Positions 53,189 through 64,000 of a DNA stretch of 64,000 nucleotides are shown here, piece by piece. Below the pieces are notes generated by a model. That model was not told the origin of the DNA and made no database searches. It saw only the letters and a program-made list of their open reading frames with translations. Where the stretch lies: positions 80,342,060 to 80,406,059 of the forward strand of contig CM060680.1 of the NCBI GenBank assembly GCA_030686995.1. The letters run 5' to 3'. Made by a program: the position numbers and the translations under genes. This DNA is from Artemisia argyi. Its lineage: Eukaryota > Streptophyta > Magnoliopsida > Asterales > Asteraceae. Position 1 is the first letter of the stretch; each line of letters starts with the position of its first letter.

Positions 53189-56100
53189 TGATTGAGCCTG
53201 AACCACCTAACTAATATTGACCAAGAAATGGTCAACAAAGTCAAACAGCCTAGATCAATGCTCCGCGGAAGTATAAGGTTTCCCCGGGTCGTTATGTCCC
53301 GACGAGGTGTGGATTGCTAACAAACGGCTTGTGATCGGGTGAATTTGGATGAGAAAAAGGTTTTGTGTGATTAGAACTATGGAATCTACAAAGAAATAGC
53401 TTAAACAAGCTATATGAATAAGACGGGAAGCTAAGAAAAACCAGAAACGTTAAAAACCTAAAAACGCGTACGTTACGTTTAAATAAAACGCGAACGTACA
53501 AAATAAAAAGTGAAATCTGAAATCTAAAAACACACAGGGGGTGAAAATGACTTTTTTACAAACTTAAAAGTAAAAGAAAATTTATAGAAAAAGAAAATAA
53601 ATTTTAACCCTATTTAATTATTTAATATTAATTAATTATTATTTAATACTTATTATTAATATTTAAAATACTTAAATATAATACAATATTAATTAACCAC
53701 TAGAAAAATGAAAATAAAATTTCTAAAATTATAAAATAACTAAAAATAAGTTTTAAAACTAAAAATATGTGTTTTTGTCTTTTTATGAATTTTCTATTAA
53801 TTAATTACTAATTACTAAATAAACTATTTTAAATTATAAAAATTAGCAAATAAACAGTAAAAATTCTAATAAAATTTCTAAAATTATTTTATAACATATA
53901 AAAGCTATAAAAAATATAAAAACTAGGTTTTGATTAATAAAAACTAATTATGCTATTTTAAACTAATTATTAATTAATTTCTAATAAAACTAAAGTTAAT
54001 TCTAATAAATACTAAATGAAAAGATAAAAATCTAAAGAAATTATTATAACTACTTTAATATATGAGGAATTTAATAAAAATATAAAAAAGCTAAGTACTT
54101 AATAAAAATATAAAAATGAAAATTAAAATTACATAAAATTAAATAGAAACTATCACTTAAAAATTACTTTTAATTTTCTGGATTTTTCTTTTAGAAACCT
54201 ACTTAATACCTAAAAACTACAAACTTTTGTAAAAACAAGTGATATGGAACTTAAAAATAAGCTGAGAAAAAGCCAAGAGTTGAGACAGTTGACTTTGGTT
54301 GACCAAGGGGCAAAATAAGCTCAAATGAGATCTAGTGGGGCCCACAATGGTAAAATCTGGTCTAAATAAGTTAAAGTAACATGTTTAAGCAGAAATAAGC
54401 CAAAAAGCTCCACAAATTAAGCAATAAGCCACCAAACAAACACTTGGCTTATTTGAACTAAACTGAAAATGGGACAGCCATGAGGCCTTGATCTAGGTGG
54501 GTCCCAGTGGGTTTCAGGTCAAACAAGGGGTCAAAACATGGACCCTGGTAGGAGGGGAGTGGAAAGGAACCAATATGGGTGGCTGTGGACCACCATGGTG
54601 GCCAGAAGACCACCACAAAGGTGGAGGTGTGGGTGTGCAGCTGCTGAGACAGAGCAGAGGTTGCCCTGCAAGTCACTTTGGGGACTTGTGGGGCCCACAA
54701 GAAAAATCACAAAAATCAAACAGATTTGGGAAAACGAAGTTGAGCTGATATACAACAAGTCCTAAAAATTTCAAATCCTAAAACATCCCACAAAATTCCC
54801 TAAAATTCTTGTAACTTTTGACTTTTCAGAAAACTAGAACATTTGACTTTTTGCAAAAACTTAGAACTTTGACTTTTGTGAACTTTGATTGGTCTAATCT
54901 AACTGAAAATGATATGTTGGGCTATTCTAACATGAAATGAAGCTTAAACAACTATTAATGAAAAGGTTTGAGTGAGTTAGGCACCAACTGTCCCAACAGT
55001 TGGACAGTTGAATGCTAATGAGTGGGATTTTGACTTATGGATGTGTAAAACCTGCTTCTATGACCTAACTATCCTTTATTAGTCCACATTAAGTTATTGA
55101 AGCAGTTAACTATAACCAAGAACCCTCTGAGTTTTGTTGAAAAGCTTATGCCAAACACCCCTTTATGCAAGCTAGTTAAAAGATAAAAACTAGGATAAGC
55201 TAAATTTGAACACAGAATTGATAGACAGATTAATGACTACTAAAATGAAGGCATGAGATTCAATTAGTAGAACAAGTAAGCTTATGACTGAGTGAATGAA
55301 CAATAAAACTGAATATTAAGTAACTACTAAACAAAGGTACAATGGAACTCACTGATTTACTTTGCTCAAAACAGATAGGATAGACTTTTACAAAAGCTAG
55401 TTTGTTAAAAACAAACTAATAATCCCATGGTCCTTCCAATTCTGACCCATCACCCATAAGTACCACAGTAACTATTATTTTTTACTTTTCTTGACTTTTT
55501 GAGATTATGGATTAAAGACAGAAATTAAGAGGTGTAAACTCACCTCAAGTCATATCTCAGCCTGTGAGAGTATGACTGAAACAGTAGAGAGCTAAAACCT
55601 TTTTAATTAGTGGACAATTAAGCAAAGACAAGTCTTAACAAGAAATTTAGCAAAAACAAACTTAAGTTTAAACTGAAATTTCATTAAACATTAAAAGTTT
55701 ACAACACCTTCAAGGTAGAATCCAACTGAATTCAGATTACAAAATAAAAACCTTAACTAAAATTTAGAACTACATTGACTATTTTTTTGACTAAAAACTA
55801 AAAACTAAAACTGCCCCATCTTTTTTCTTTTCTTCACTTTTTATAATCCCTGGGCACTTCTCTCTCTTTCCCATCACTTTACAGCCGTTGGATGGCTTGG
55901 AATTATCATGGCCGTTCAAAATAGCTTTTGGCGGGAAATGGGGAATTGGCAGTTGTAGTGGAGTTGGCGTGGTAATTTAATGAGGGTAGGAGGGGGAAGG
56001 TGAGGGCTTTAATGAGGGTTGGTGAAAGTGGAGGAGGGGGGAGACAAGAACCTGGGTTTAGGGCGTTAATGGTGGAGAAGCAAGGTTATGGATGAACAGT

Positions 56101-56902
56101 AATCGTGGCTGGGGGTTTGACTGTGTTGACCCGGCTTTTATTATCAAAGGGTGGATTGGGCCAGATTTGGTGGGCTGGGAGTGTTCATGGATCAGGTTTA
56201 TAAAATGGGGTGGGGTTTGGTTTTTGGGTTTAGATTATTAAGGGTCCATTTGGTATATTTATTAATCACAAGGACCATTTTTGTAATAAACTGAAAAATA
56301 TAGGGGCTGATTTGCAACTTTCAAAACTTTATTATAAGTACCAAAATTGATAACTTACAATAATATATGGACCATGAATTAATTTTTTCCATTTTCACAC
56401 ATCCGGGGACCAAAACTATAAAGTTACAAAATACAGGGACCAAACATGTAATTTCCACAAAATTTTCATCCAAGGATTAAAAGTAACAAATTTTTATTTT
56501 CCAAGGACAAAAAATGATTTTCTTCTCAAAAATACCCCACCAGGGACCAATTCTGCCAAAATCTGAAACTCCAGAGACCAAACTGTAAATTTCCAAAACT
56601 TTTGAGATTTTTCACCAAAGGACTAAATATGACATTTTATGATTTCAAAATGACCTTTGGTGATAATTTTCCATATTTTGAATATCCAGGGACTAGATTT
56701 GTAATTTTATAAAAGTTGGGGGACTGAAACTGCCAATTTTGCAAACTTTATGCGTTTTTCGTTTGTTTTTACTCGTTTTGCATCTAAAACATATAAAACA
56801 CAATTTTGAAATATTTTCAGTATTTTGATGCATTACTGAGTGTTTTTGTATGTTTTGCAGTTCAGATAAGACCAAAAATGATGAGTGTTTGAGCACTCAA
56901 CA
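53189..56902 (-). repeat. Long LTR, left copy (3' LTR of the minus-strand element)
   Basis: 3,714 bp. On the minus strand it begins TGTTGAGTGCTC and ends GGCTCAATCA. It is very AT-rich at about 53540-54250, and a segment near 54480-54720 is GC-richer. Small ORFs here occur identically in the other LTR simply because the LTRs are identical, and no protein family is recognised. Relative to the right copy it carries an extra 10 bp near 55990. Confidence 0.93.
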
Positions 56903-57694
56903 ATCCCCCACACTAAACTATTGCTAGTCCCTAGCAATACTGTTTTGAAAACTTGATGGATTTGAAAAACTCTTTACCAAAAGCCATCACTTCTGGAGTA
57001 GCCAGGTGTAAGAACTGTGGCACACCTGATAACCGTGTGATTTTGAGCAAACCACCAGCTGTCAACGGATTTGAGTAGTCTTTACGAAAAGCCGTTTGCT
57101 TCTGGACTAGCCAGCTCTTGATGGAATAGTCAACATCTTGGTGAGCTGATTACCAATTATGGATTTTCCACGGCCTTTACCACAAGCCATAATCTTGCGG
57201 GCTAGCCAACTCATTTGTTTTCGGGGAGTTGAGGAACCATACAATTTTGGGCAAATTGCCAGCCGTCAACGGATTTGATATGTCTTTACCAAGAGCCGTT
57301 TGCTCCTTGACTAGCCAATCCCTTTTGTCGCTTAGACAAGGCGGACTGATTACCACAAAAATTTTTAAGCACTAATGAAAATTTTTTTAAAATTTTTGAA
57401 ATTTTGGCAAAAACGGGGGTATTATATAGTAAAATGTGATCAAATTCGCTAGAATAGCGAATACCCCCCACACTAAGCATGAATATTGTCCTCAATATTT
57501 AAAATCCCGGCTATTATGCCGACATTTTGAACGTGAAAGGGCAACATTACAAGCTAAGCGTGGAAAACACCATTTTGTATTTTCACTTCTTTTGTAATCA
57601 TAGCATGGGGGACTCCCCCACACTTAGGGTGAAAACCCTATAAGCGTGCTACTGTTTTTGTTTACCGAGTCGCTAGCTTGACTCGACCCCTAAT
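56903..57694 (-). other. 3' noncoding region with tandem repeats and three hairpin/purine modules
   Basis: Three modules are readable on the minus strand. Arms TATTGCTAG/CTAGCAATA with AGTGTGGGGGAT lie next to the LTR (56903-56939). Arms AATATTG/CAATATT are followed by TTAGTGTGGGGGG (57464-57499). Arms TAGGGT/ACCCTA are followed by AGTGTGGGGGAG (57613-57640). Between the first two lie about four degenerate repeats of roughly 100 bp. No gene is supported. Confidence 0.75.
56965..57325. repeat. Degenerate tandem repeat of about 100 bp, four units
   Basis: Each unit contains CTTTACCAAAAGCC, then about 20 bases later CTAGCCA. Occurrences are near 56971, 57074, 57171 and 57278. Units differ by many substitutions, so the array is old relative to the LTRs. 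Confidence 0.7.
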
Positions 57695-58525
57695 TCATTT
57701 GTCATTGGGGAATGTGGAAGAAGTGATCTCCATCGGACTTTCATTCAAAATGTTTGGACAAACATATGAAGCACGTGAAAGTTCCACACCGATGAGATAT
57801 GTATCCGGCTCAAGATAATGATACATGAAAATGCCGGGATCAAATATAGTGTCTTCATTCCCGAAAGAATGAAGAACAGGAGAAGTCACCTTATAGGTGA
57901 AGAAAAGGAAGAAAATCATGATAAAAAGCATGATTTGATCTTCTCCCTCGAGAGCAGGCTCCGTAGCCTGAGTTTGGATTTCAAAGGGTACGCTCGTAAA
58001 CAACCCGGGAGGGTGGGTGGGATTTTGCAAATTCTCATGATTGAGAGCATCTCCCCCCGGGCAATCAAACTCTAGAGGAGTTTTGATATGATGAGTGAGT
58101 TCACAGGAGAACTCCTCAAAGGCGAATGAATCATATATGGGAAGAGAATTATGAGAATGAGAAGTGGTAATGTCACTAATCTTCTCTCCCATATGATCAA
58201 AGGTAAAGGCTTCAAATTCCGGTATAGGATCATCGGAAACAATGTCACTATCCTTTATGGGAATAGGAGATGAAATAGGTTTCATATTGAAAGCCTCGAT
58301 TTTAGAAATGAGGAGACTGACATTCAATAATGTTGCACGAAGTGCTTCATCTTTGATTTCGGTGTCATTCTCATCATTCTCTTCTTCTAAGCTGACTAGC
58401 TCAGAAGGTAATTCTTCCACATAATTGATGTCTCCACAAGATAACAAATCGTCATCATCAGAATCGGAGAACATTTCAACATTATCATTTGGGAAGACAA
58501 GAGGAGGAGGAGGGATATCACACAT
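57695..58525 (-). pseudogene. C-terminal half of the uncharacterised LARD protein
   Basis: A 276-codon frame starting MCDIPPPPLVFPNDNVEMFS. It is strongly acidic at the N-terminus (FSDSDDDDLLS, EEENDENDTE), contains a run of Ser/Pro/Asp-rich sequence, and has one hydrophobic stretch (MLFIMIFFLFFTYKV, about residues 199-213) that could be a membrane segment. It ends with a conserved-looking tail: LHSFGNEDTIFDPGI, then LNESPMEITSSTF. I know this tail from uncharacterised retrotransposon-associated proteins of Asteraceae, where it is continuous with the Cys-rich half encoded upstream. In this copy a frame change in 58526-58730 separates the halves. No enzymatic motif is seen. Confidence 0.7.
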
Positions 58526-58730
58526 ATGATCAAGAATTCCCTATGACTCTCTTGGGATTGAGACAAGGTTCTCAACACTAGACTTTATGAATTCGTCCGA
58601 TTCCTTAACAGGAACAGTGTCAAGATGCTCGTCCCCCATGCTCAGAGAATGAGTGAATCTCGGGTGTGATAACAGCAGACTCAGGGAGTTGAGAAGGACT
58701 AGCAGTCATGGATTCTACAAGTTCCATTAT

Positions 58731-59579
58731 TTATACTGCTAGAGATTCAGTCATATTCTTTTCTCCCTGCGATTTTTGGACTGGTGGGTTTTCAACAGAC
58801 AAACCCTCATAATATTCCTTCATTTGAATGGAATCCTCATCATCATCATCGATAATGGAAGCCTTGAGAAATTTGGAACGCCTTTCAGCCGCTTGCTCTC
58901 TTATCAACAATTCTACAAGAGCTTCTTTGTTGCGAGCTGCTCGCTCTTCGGCTAGTAATTCTCCCCAAGATTTTTCATGAGGGGATTGATGAATGATGGA
59001 GTACGTTTCACACTCCACTTCCTGCACCGGAGAGGGAGTGGGAGTCGAGGGTTCATTGTGAACAACACCATTTTGGGTGGTTATAGTGGTATTGTTCAAA
59101 GTTGAAGGGTAACGCATGAGGATTTGATACATGTGCTCAATTCTTTCAAAACTCTGATCAATTTTGTCATGCACGGCCCTAAATTCAAATAAATCATTTT
59201 GAGAATAATTGATCGGAGCATGATCAGAGGTGAATGTAGGTTCAGCTTTCAAAGCATCACACATGCAATGTCCATGATTAAATCCACATTCCTTGCAAAA
59301 ACACCGTTCACAATGTGAACAATCTCCCAACAAATCTCCACAATTAAAGCAATTTTGTTGATCAAATGAAGATAAGTCGGGCTGTGGTGGGTAGTTGGAA
59401 AAATTTGAATAGTCGTTGAATGAGTTCGGATTCGGTTCATAAGCAAATGAATTCCCCAAATCACAAAACAAACAACTTCCGGCCTGAATATCATTACCAC
59501 ACCGTTCACACGTACACCAACGACATGGTAAACCAAAGAGTGGTTCACCACAACCAACGCAAGGAATAAACGATTCCAT
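58731..59579 (-). pseudogene. Cys-rich N-terminal half of the uncharacterised LARD protein
   Basis: ATG at 59579, about 170 bases after the primer site. 282 codons. The N-terminus has dense CxxC motifs (CVGCGEPLFGLPCRWCTCERC, then CLFC) and a second cluster (CFNCGDLLGDCSHCERCFC, then CGFNHGHCMC), suggesting two zinc-binding domains. A linker with NPNSFNDYSNFSNYPPQP lies between them. The C-terminal half is helical and charged (LLAEERAARNKEALVELLIREQAAERRSKFL), probably a coiled coil. Position right after the primer site is where gag normally lies, so a gag-like RNA-binding role is possible but unproven. The frame ends MTESLAV-stop. The downstream half at 57695-58525 is in another frame. Confidence 0.75.
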
Positions 59580-59747
59580 TAGAATTAAACATAAGAGTGA
59601 GAAAGAGATAGAATTAAATGTTTAGAGGGCAAGGAAAAATATTTTTGGGTTTTTATGAAAAGATATGAACAAGGGTGGATAAATATACAATGGAATGAAT
59701 TCCAAAAGCACTAATCAGCAAAAACTGTTTAGAATAGCGCGCACACC

Positions 59748-59765
59748 TCCCCGGCAGCGGCGCCA
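59748..59765 (-). other. Primer binding site, tRNA-Asp type
   Basis: The minus strand reads TGGCGCCGCTGCCGGGGA, differing at one base from the standard tRNA-Asp site TGGCGCCGTTGCCGGGGA. It is five bases from the LTR at 59771 and defines that LTR as the 5' one. Confidence 0.9.
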
Positions 59766-59770
59766 AAAGT

Positions 59771-62700
59771 TGATTGAGCCTGAACCACCTAACTTATATT
59801 GACCAAGAAATGGTCAACAAAGTCAAACAGCCTAGATCAATGCTCCGCGGAAGTATAAGGTTTCCCCGGGTCGTTATGTCCCGACGAGGTGTGGATTGCT
59901 AACAAACGGCTTGTGATCGGGTGAATTTGGATGAGAAAAAGGTTTTGTGTGATTAGAACTATGGAATCTACAAATAAATAGCTTAAACAAGCTATATGAA
60001 TAAGACGGGAAGCTAAGAAAAACCAGAAACGTTAAAAACCTAAAAACGCGTACGTTACGTTTAAATAAAACGCGAACGTACAAAATAAAAAGTGAAATCT
60101 AAAATCTGTAAACACCCAGGGGGTGAAAATGACTTTTTTACAAACTTAAAAGTAAAAGAAAATTTATAGAAAAAGAAAATAAATTTTAACCCTAATTAAT
60201 TATTTAATATTAATTAATTATTATTTAATACTTATTTTTAATATTTAAAATACTTAAATATAATACAATATTAATTAACCACTAGAAAAATGAAAATAAA
60301 ATTTCTAAAATTATAAAATAACTAAAAATAAGTTTTAAAACTAAAAATATGTGTTTTTGTCTTTTTGTGAATTTTCTATTAATTAATTACTAATTACTAA
60401 ATAAACTATTTTAAATTATAAAAATTAGCAAATAAACAGTAAAAATTCTAATAAAATTTCTAAAATTATTTTATAACATATAAAAGCTATAAAAAATATA
60501 AAAACTAGGTTTTGATTAATAAAAACTAATTATGCTATTTTAAACTAATTATTAATTAATTTCTAATAAAACTAAAGTTAATTCTAGTAAATACTAAATG
60601 AAAAGATAAAAATCTGAAAAAATTATTATAACTACTTTAATATATGAGGAATTTAATAAAAATATAAAAAAGCTAAGTACTTAATACAAATATAAAAATG
60701 AAAATTAAAATTACATAAAATTAAATAGAAACTATCACTTAAAAATTACTTTTGATTTTCTGGATTTTTCTTTTAGAAACCTACTTAATACCTAAAAACT
60801 ACAAACTTTTGTAAAAACAAGTGATATGGAACTTAAAAATAAGCTGAGAAAAAGCCAAGAGTTGAGACAGTTGACTTTGGTTGACCAAGGGGCAAAATAA
60901 GCTCAAATGAGATCTAGTGGGGCCCACAATGGTAAAATCTGGTCTAAATAAGTTAAAGTAACATGTTTAAGCAGAAATAAGCCAAAAAGCTCCACAAATT
61001 AAGCAATAAGCCACCAAACAAACACTTGGCTTATTTGAACTAAACTGAAAATGGGACAGCCATGAGGCCTTGATCTAGGTGGGTCCCAGTGGGTTTCAGG
61101 TCAAACAAGGGGTCAAAACATGGACCCTGGTAGGAGGGGAGTGGAAAGGAACCAATATGGGTGGCTGTGGACCACCATGGTGGCCAGAAGACCACCACAA
61201 AGGTGGAGGTGTGGGTGTGCAGCTGCTGAGACAGAGCAGAGGTTGCCCTGCAAGTCACTTTGGGGACTTGTGGGGCCCACAAGAAAAATCACAAAAATCA
61301 AACAGATTTGGGAAAACGAAGTTGAGCTGATATACAACAAGTCCTAAAAATTTCAAATCCTAAAACATCCCACAAAATTCCCTAAAATTCTTGTAACTTT
61401 TGACTTTTCAGAAAACTAGAACATTTGACTTTTTGCAAAAACTTAGAACTTTGACTTTTGTGAACTTTGATTGGTCTAATCTAACTGAAAATGATATGTT
61501 GGGCTATTCTAACATGAAATGAAGCTTAAACAACTATTAATGAAAAGGTTTGAGTGAGTTAGGCACCAACTGTCCCAACAGTTGGACAGTTGAATGCTAA
61601 TGAGTGGGATTTTGACTTATGGATGTGTAAAACCTGCTTCTATGACCTAACTATCCTTTATTAGTCCACATTAAGTTATTGAAGCAGTTAACTATAACCA
61701 AGAACCCTCTGAGTTTTGTTGAAAAGCTTATGCCAAACACCCCTTTATGCAAGCTAGTTAAAAGATAAAAACTAGGATAAGCTAAATTTGAACACAGAAT
61801 TGATAGACAGATTAATGACTACTAAAATGAAGGCATGAGATTCAATTAGTAGAACAAGTAAGCTTATGACTGAGTGAATGAACAATAAAACTGAATATTA
61901 AGTAACTACTAAACAAAGGTACAATGGAACTCACTGATTTACTTTGCTCAAAACAGATAGGATAGACTTTTACAAAAGCTAGTTTGTTAAAAACAAACTA
62001 ATAATCCCATGGTCCTTCCAATTCTGACCCATCACCCATAAGTACCACAGTAACTATTATTTTTTACTTTTCTTGACTTTTTGAGATTATGGATTAAAGA
62101 CAGAAATTAAGAGGTGTAAACTCACCTCAAGTCATATCTCAGCCTGTGAGAGTATGACTGAAACAGTAGAGAGCTAAAACCTTTTTAATTAGTGGACAAT
62201 TAAGCAAAGACAAGTCTTAACAAGAAATTTAGCAAAAACAAACTTAAGTTTAAACTGAAATTTCATTAAACATTAAAAGTTTACAACACCTTCAAGGTAG
62301 AATCCAACTGAATTCAGATTACAAAATAAAAACCTTAACTAAAATTTAGAACTACATTGACTATTTTTTTGACTAAAAACTAAAAACTAAAACTGCCCCA
62401 TCTTTTTTCTTTTCTTCACTTTTTATAATCCCTGGGCACTTCTCTCTCTTTCCCATCACTTTACAGCCGTTGGATGGCTTGGAATTATCATGGCCGTTCA
62501 AAATAGCTTTTGGCGGGAAATGGGGAATTGGCAGTTGTAGTGGAGTTGGCGTGGTAATTTAATGAGGGAAGGTGAGGGCTTTAATGAGGGTTGGTGAAAG
62601 TGGAGGAGGGGGGAGACAAGAACCTGGGTTTAGGGCGTTAATGGTGGAGAAGCAAGGTTATGGATGAACAGTAATCGTGGCTGGGGGTTTGACTGTGTTG

Positions 62701-63474
62701 ACCCGGCTTTTATTATCAAAGGGTGGATTGGGCCAGATTTGGTGGGCTGGGAGTGTTCATGGATCAGGTTTATAAAATGGGGTGGGGTTTGGTTTTTGGG
62801 TTTAGATTATTAAGGGTCCATTTGGTATATTTATTAATCACAAGGACCATTTTTGTAATAAACTGAAAAATATAGGGGCTGATTTGCAACTTTCAAAACT
62901 TTATTATAAGTACCAAAATTGATAACTTACAATAATATATGGACCATGAATTAATTTTTTCCATTTTCACACATCCGGGGACCAAAACTATAAAGTTACA
63001 AAATACAGGGACCAAACATGTAATTTCCACAAAATTTTCATCCAAGGATTAAAAGTAACAAATTTTTATTTTCCAAGGACAAAAAATGATTTTCTTCTCA
63101 AAAATACCCCACCAGGGACCAATTCTGCCAAAATCTGAAACTCCAGAGACCAAACTGTAAATTTCCAAAACTTTTGAGATTTTTCACCAAAGGACTAAAT
63201 ATGACATTTTATGATTTCAAAATGACCTTCGGTGATAATTTTCCATATTTTGAATATCCAGGGACTAGATTTGTAATTTTATAAAAGTTGGGGGACTGAA
63301 ACTGCCAATTTTGCAAACTTTATGCGTTTTTCGTTTGTTTTTACTCGTTTTGCATCTAAAACATATAAAACACAATTTTGAAATATTTTCAGTATTTTGA
63401 TGCATTACTGAGTGTTTTTGTATGTTTTGCAGTTCAGATAAGACCAAAAATGATGAGTGTTTGAGCACTCATCA
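59771..63474 (-). repeat. Long LTR, right copy (5' LTR of the minus-strand element)
   Basis: 3,704 bp, nearly identical to 53189-56902. Its outer end is a perfect inverted repeat: arms TGATGAGTG (63451-63459) and CACTCATCA (63466-63474) around TTTGAG. In the left copy the last arm reads CACTCAACA, with one mismatch. Promoter elements should lie in this copy, but I find no convincing TATA box. Confidence 0.93.
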
Positions 63475-63479
63475 AGTTG
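63475..63479. repeat. Target-site duplication AGTTG (right)
   Basis: Matches 53184-53188 exactly. Confidence 0.88.
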
Positions 63480-64000
63480 CTTGAATGTTCTTTGATCATG
63501 ATATGAATATGGTATTATGAGTAGGCTAGCTGCTACATGGTAGCAGTTAATTAAGAGTGAATCTGCATGTATGCATATCTTTGTTGATACTCTTATGCAG
63601 ATTCCATGGCTGATGTGAATGTGCCTGCTCCTGCTCTAACCATTTGATCAGATGTTCAAACTTCATTGACTGGCCTTGATTTCACCACAACAACAACATC
63701 GGTAGCAACAACGACAACAACTCTTTCACCACCACCACCAGTTATCTTGTGCGTCATAAGTAGTGTGGTATCAAATGTTATGTGTTAGTACATGATTTTT
63801 TATTTCATGAGTTTCTCGTTAAACTTTAAATCATTTATAAACTCATCATAACTGACACTAACATTCTCCCTCATTGATTGAGGGGGAGCACTTGAATTGT
63901 CTCAATATCAGAATATCTTTAATCAGACCACATCTTGCTCCCAAACTTTTTAAACTTATTTAAATCACTTGGGATCACAAATCTCAAATGGTTTGAAATT
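63480..64000 (+). other. Flank of the insertion, continuing 52607-53188
   Basis: A short frame starts at ATG 63607 (MADVNVPAPALTI, then stop), followed in frame by SDVQTSLTGLDFTTTTTSV and a Pro run. It looks like the decayed start of another retrotransposon ORF. At 63866-63888 CTCCCTCA and TGAGGGGGAG form an inverted repeat that includes a copia-type polypurine tract. No intact gene. Confidence 0.45.

Larger units (their letters stand above)
53189..63474 (-). mobile_element. LARD-like retrotransposon with 3.7-kb LTRs and an uncharacterised ORF
   Basis: Two direct repeats of 3,714 bp (53189-56902) and 3,704 bp (59771-63474) flank only 2,868 bp. The primer site next to the right LTR reads on the minus strand, and a polypurine tract abuts the left LTR, so transcription is right to left. 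The ends are TG...CA, with the 5-bp duplication AGTTG. By eye the LTRs differ by about 16 substitutions and one 10-bp indel, indicating a recent insertion. No gag capsid, protease, RT or integrase is present. The internal region encodes a Cys-rich protein family of unknown role. A tRNA-Asp primer suggests mobilisation by Athila-group enzymes. Confidence 0.93.

Noticed and set aside
54458..54765. Four overlapping frames in the long LTR, repeated identically at 61040-61347
   Set aside because: Identity only reflects young LTRs. Overlap on both strands and lack of any recognised domain argue against coding.

Overview
This window is repeat-dominated plant nuclear DNA, made almost entirely of nested and decayed LTR retrotransposons. 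It has tRNA-Asp and tRNA-Met type primer binding sites, Athila-type Ty3/gypsy polyproteins, SIRE-like and TNT-like Ty1/copia polyproteins with very long gag regions, an RTE-type LINE with a (TTG)n tail, a hAT MITE and a Mutator-like foldback element. The gag, gag-pre-integrase and Cys-rich ORF families resemble those I know from Asteraceae, especially Anthemideae such as Tanacetum and Artemisia. The family assignment is inference from protein resemblance, not a search. I see no intact host gene. The best host trace is two exons of a mitochondrial NAD-isocitrate dehydrogenase catalytic subunit gene (16583-16852, minus).

Layout. 1-8084: Athila-type element with gag end, protease, RT-RNase H, integrase, long 3' noncoding region and 3' LTR. 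It has two in-frame stops and a lost integrase catalytic Glu. 8085-11897: a second 3' noncoding region plus LTR joined directly behind it. 12909-16350: foldback (Mutator-like) element with arms of about 650 bp, split by a solo Athila LTR with a perfect 5-bp target duplication. 16583-16852: isocitrate dehydrogenase exons. 17314-18412: 5'-truncated LINE with a 19-bp target duplication. 19755-28252: SIRE-like copia element on the minus strand with an extra ORF downstream of pol and a possible internal TATA box. 30317-36972 (minus) and 36974-44129 (plus): two head-to-head non-autonomous relatives of the Athila-type element. They share LTR, gag and 3' noncoding region but lack RT and integrase. 44181-52606: a decayed copia element with a giant coiled-coil gag split by a 182-bp hAT MITE. 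53189-63474: a young minus-strand element with 3.7-kb LTRs and only 2.9 kb of internal DNA, encoding a Cys-rich protein of unknown function and no polymerase (LARD-like).

How the parts relate. Three different coding cassettes (full pol; protease plus unknown module; two degenerate protease-like domains) sit upstream of the same 3' noncoding region and end at the same TCACGTAG junction. Two of the three can be seen to share the same gag; the gag domain of the first lies outside the window. This suggests an autonomous/non-autonomous family exchanging its middle. Two structural signatures stand out. One is an array of near-perfect palindromes TGACGSCGTCA just upstream of the LTR TATA box. The other is a repeated module of a hairpin with a short purine-rich loop followed by AGTGTRRGGGG, which recurs inside the elements as well as at the true polypurine tract. 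The second module is found in both the Athila-type family and the unrelated-looking long-LTR element.
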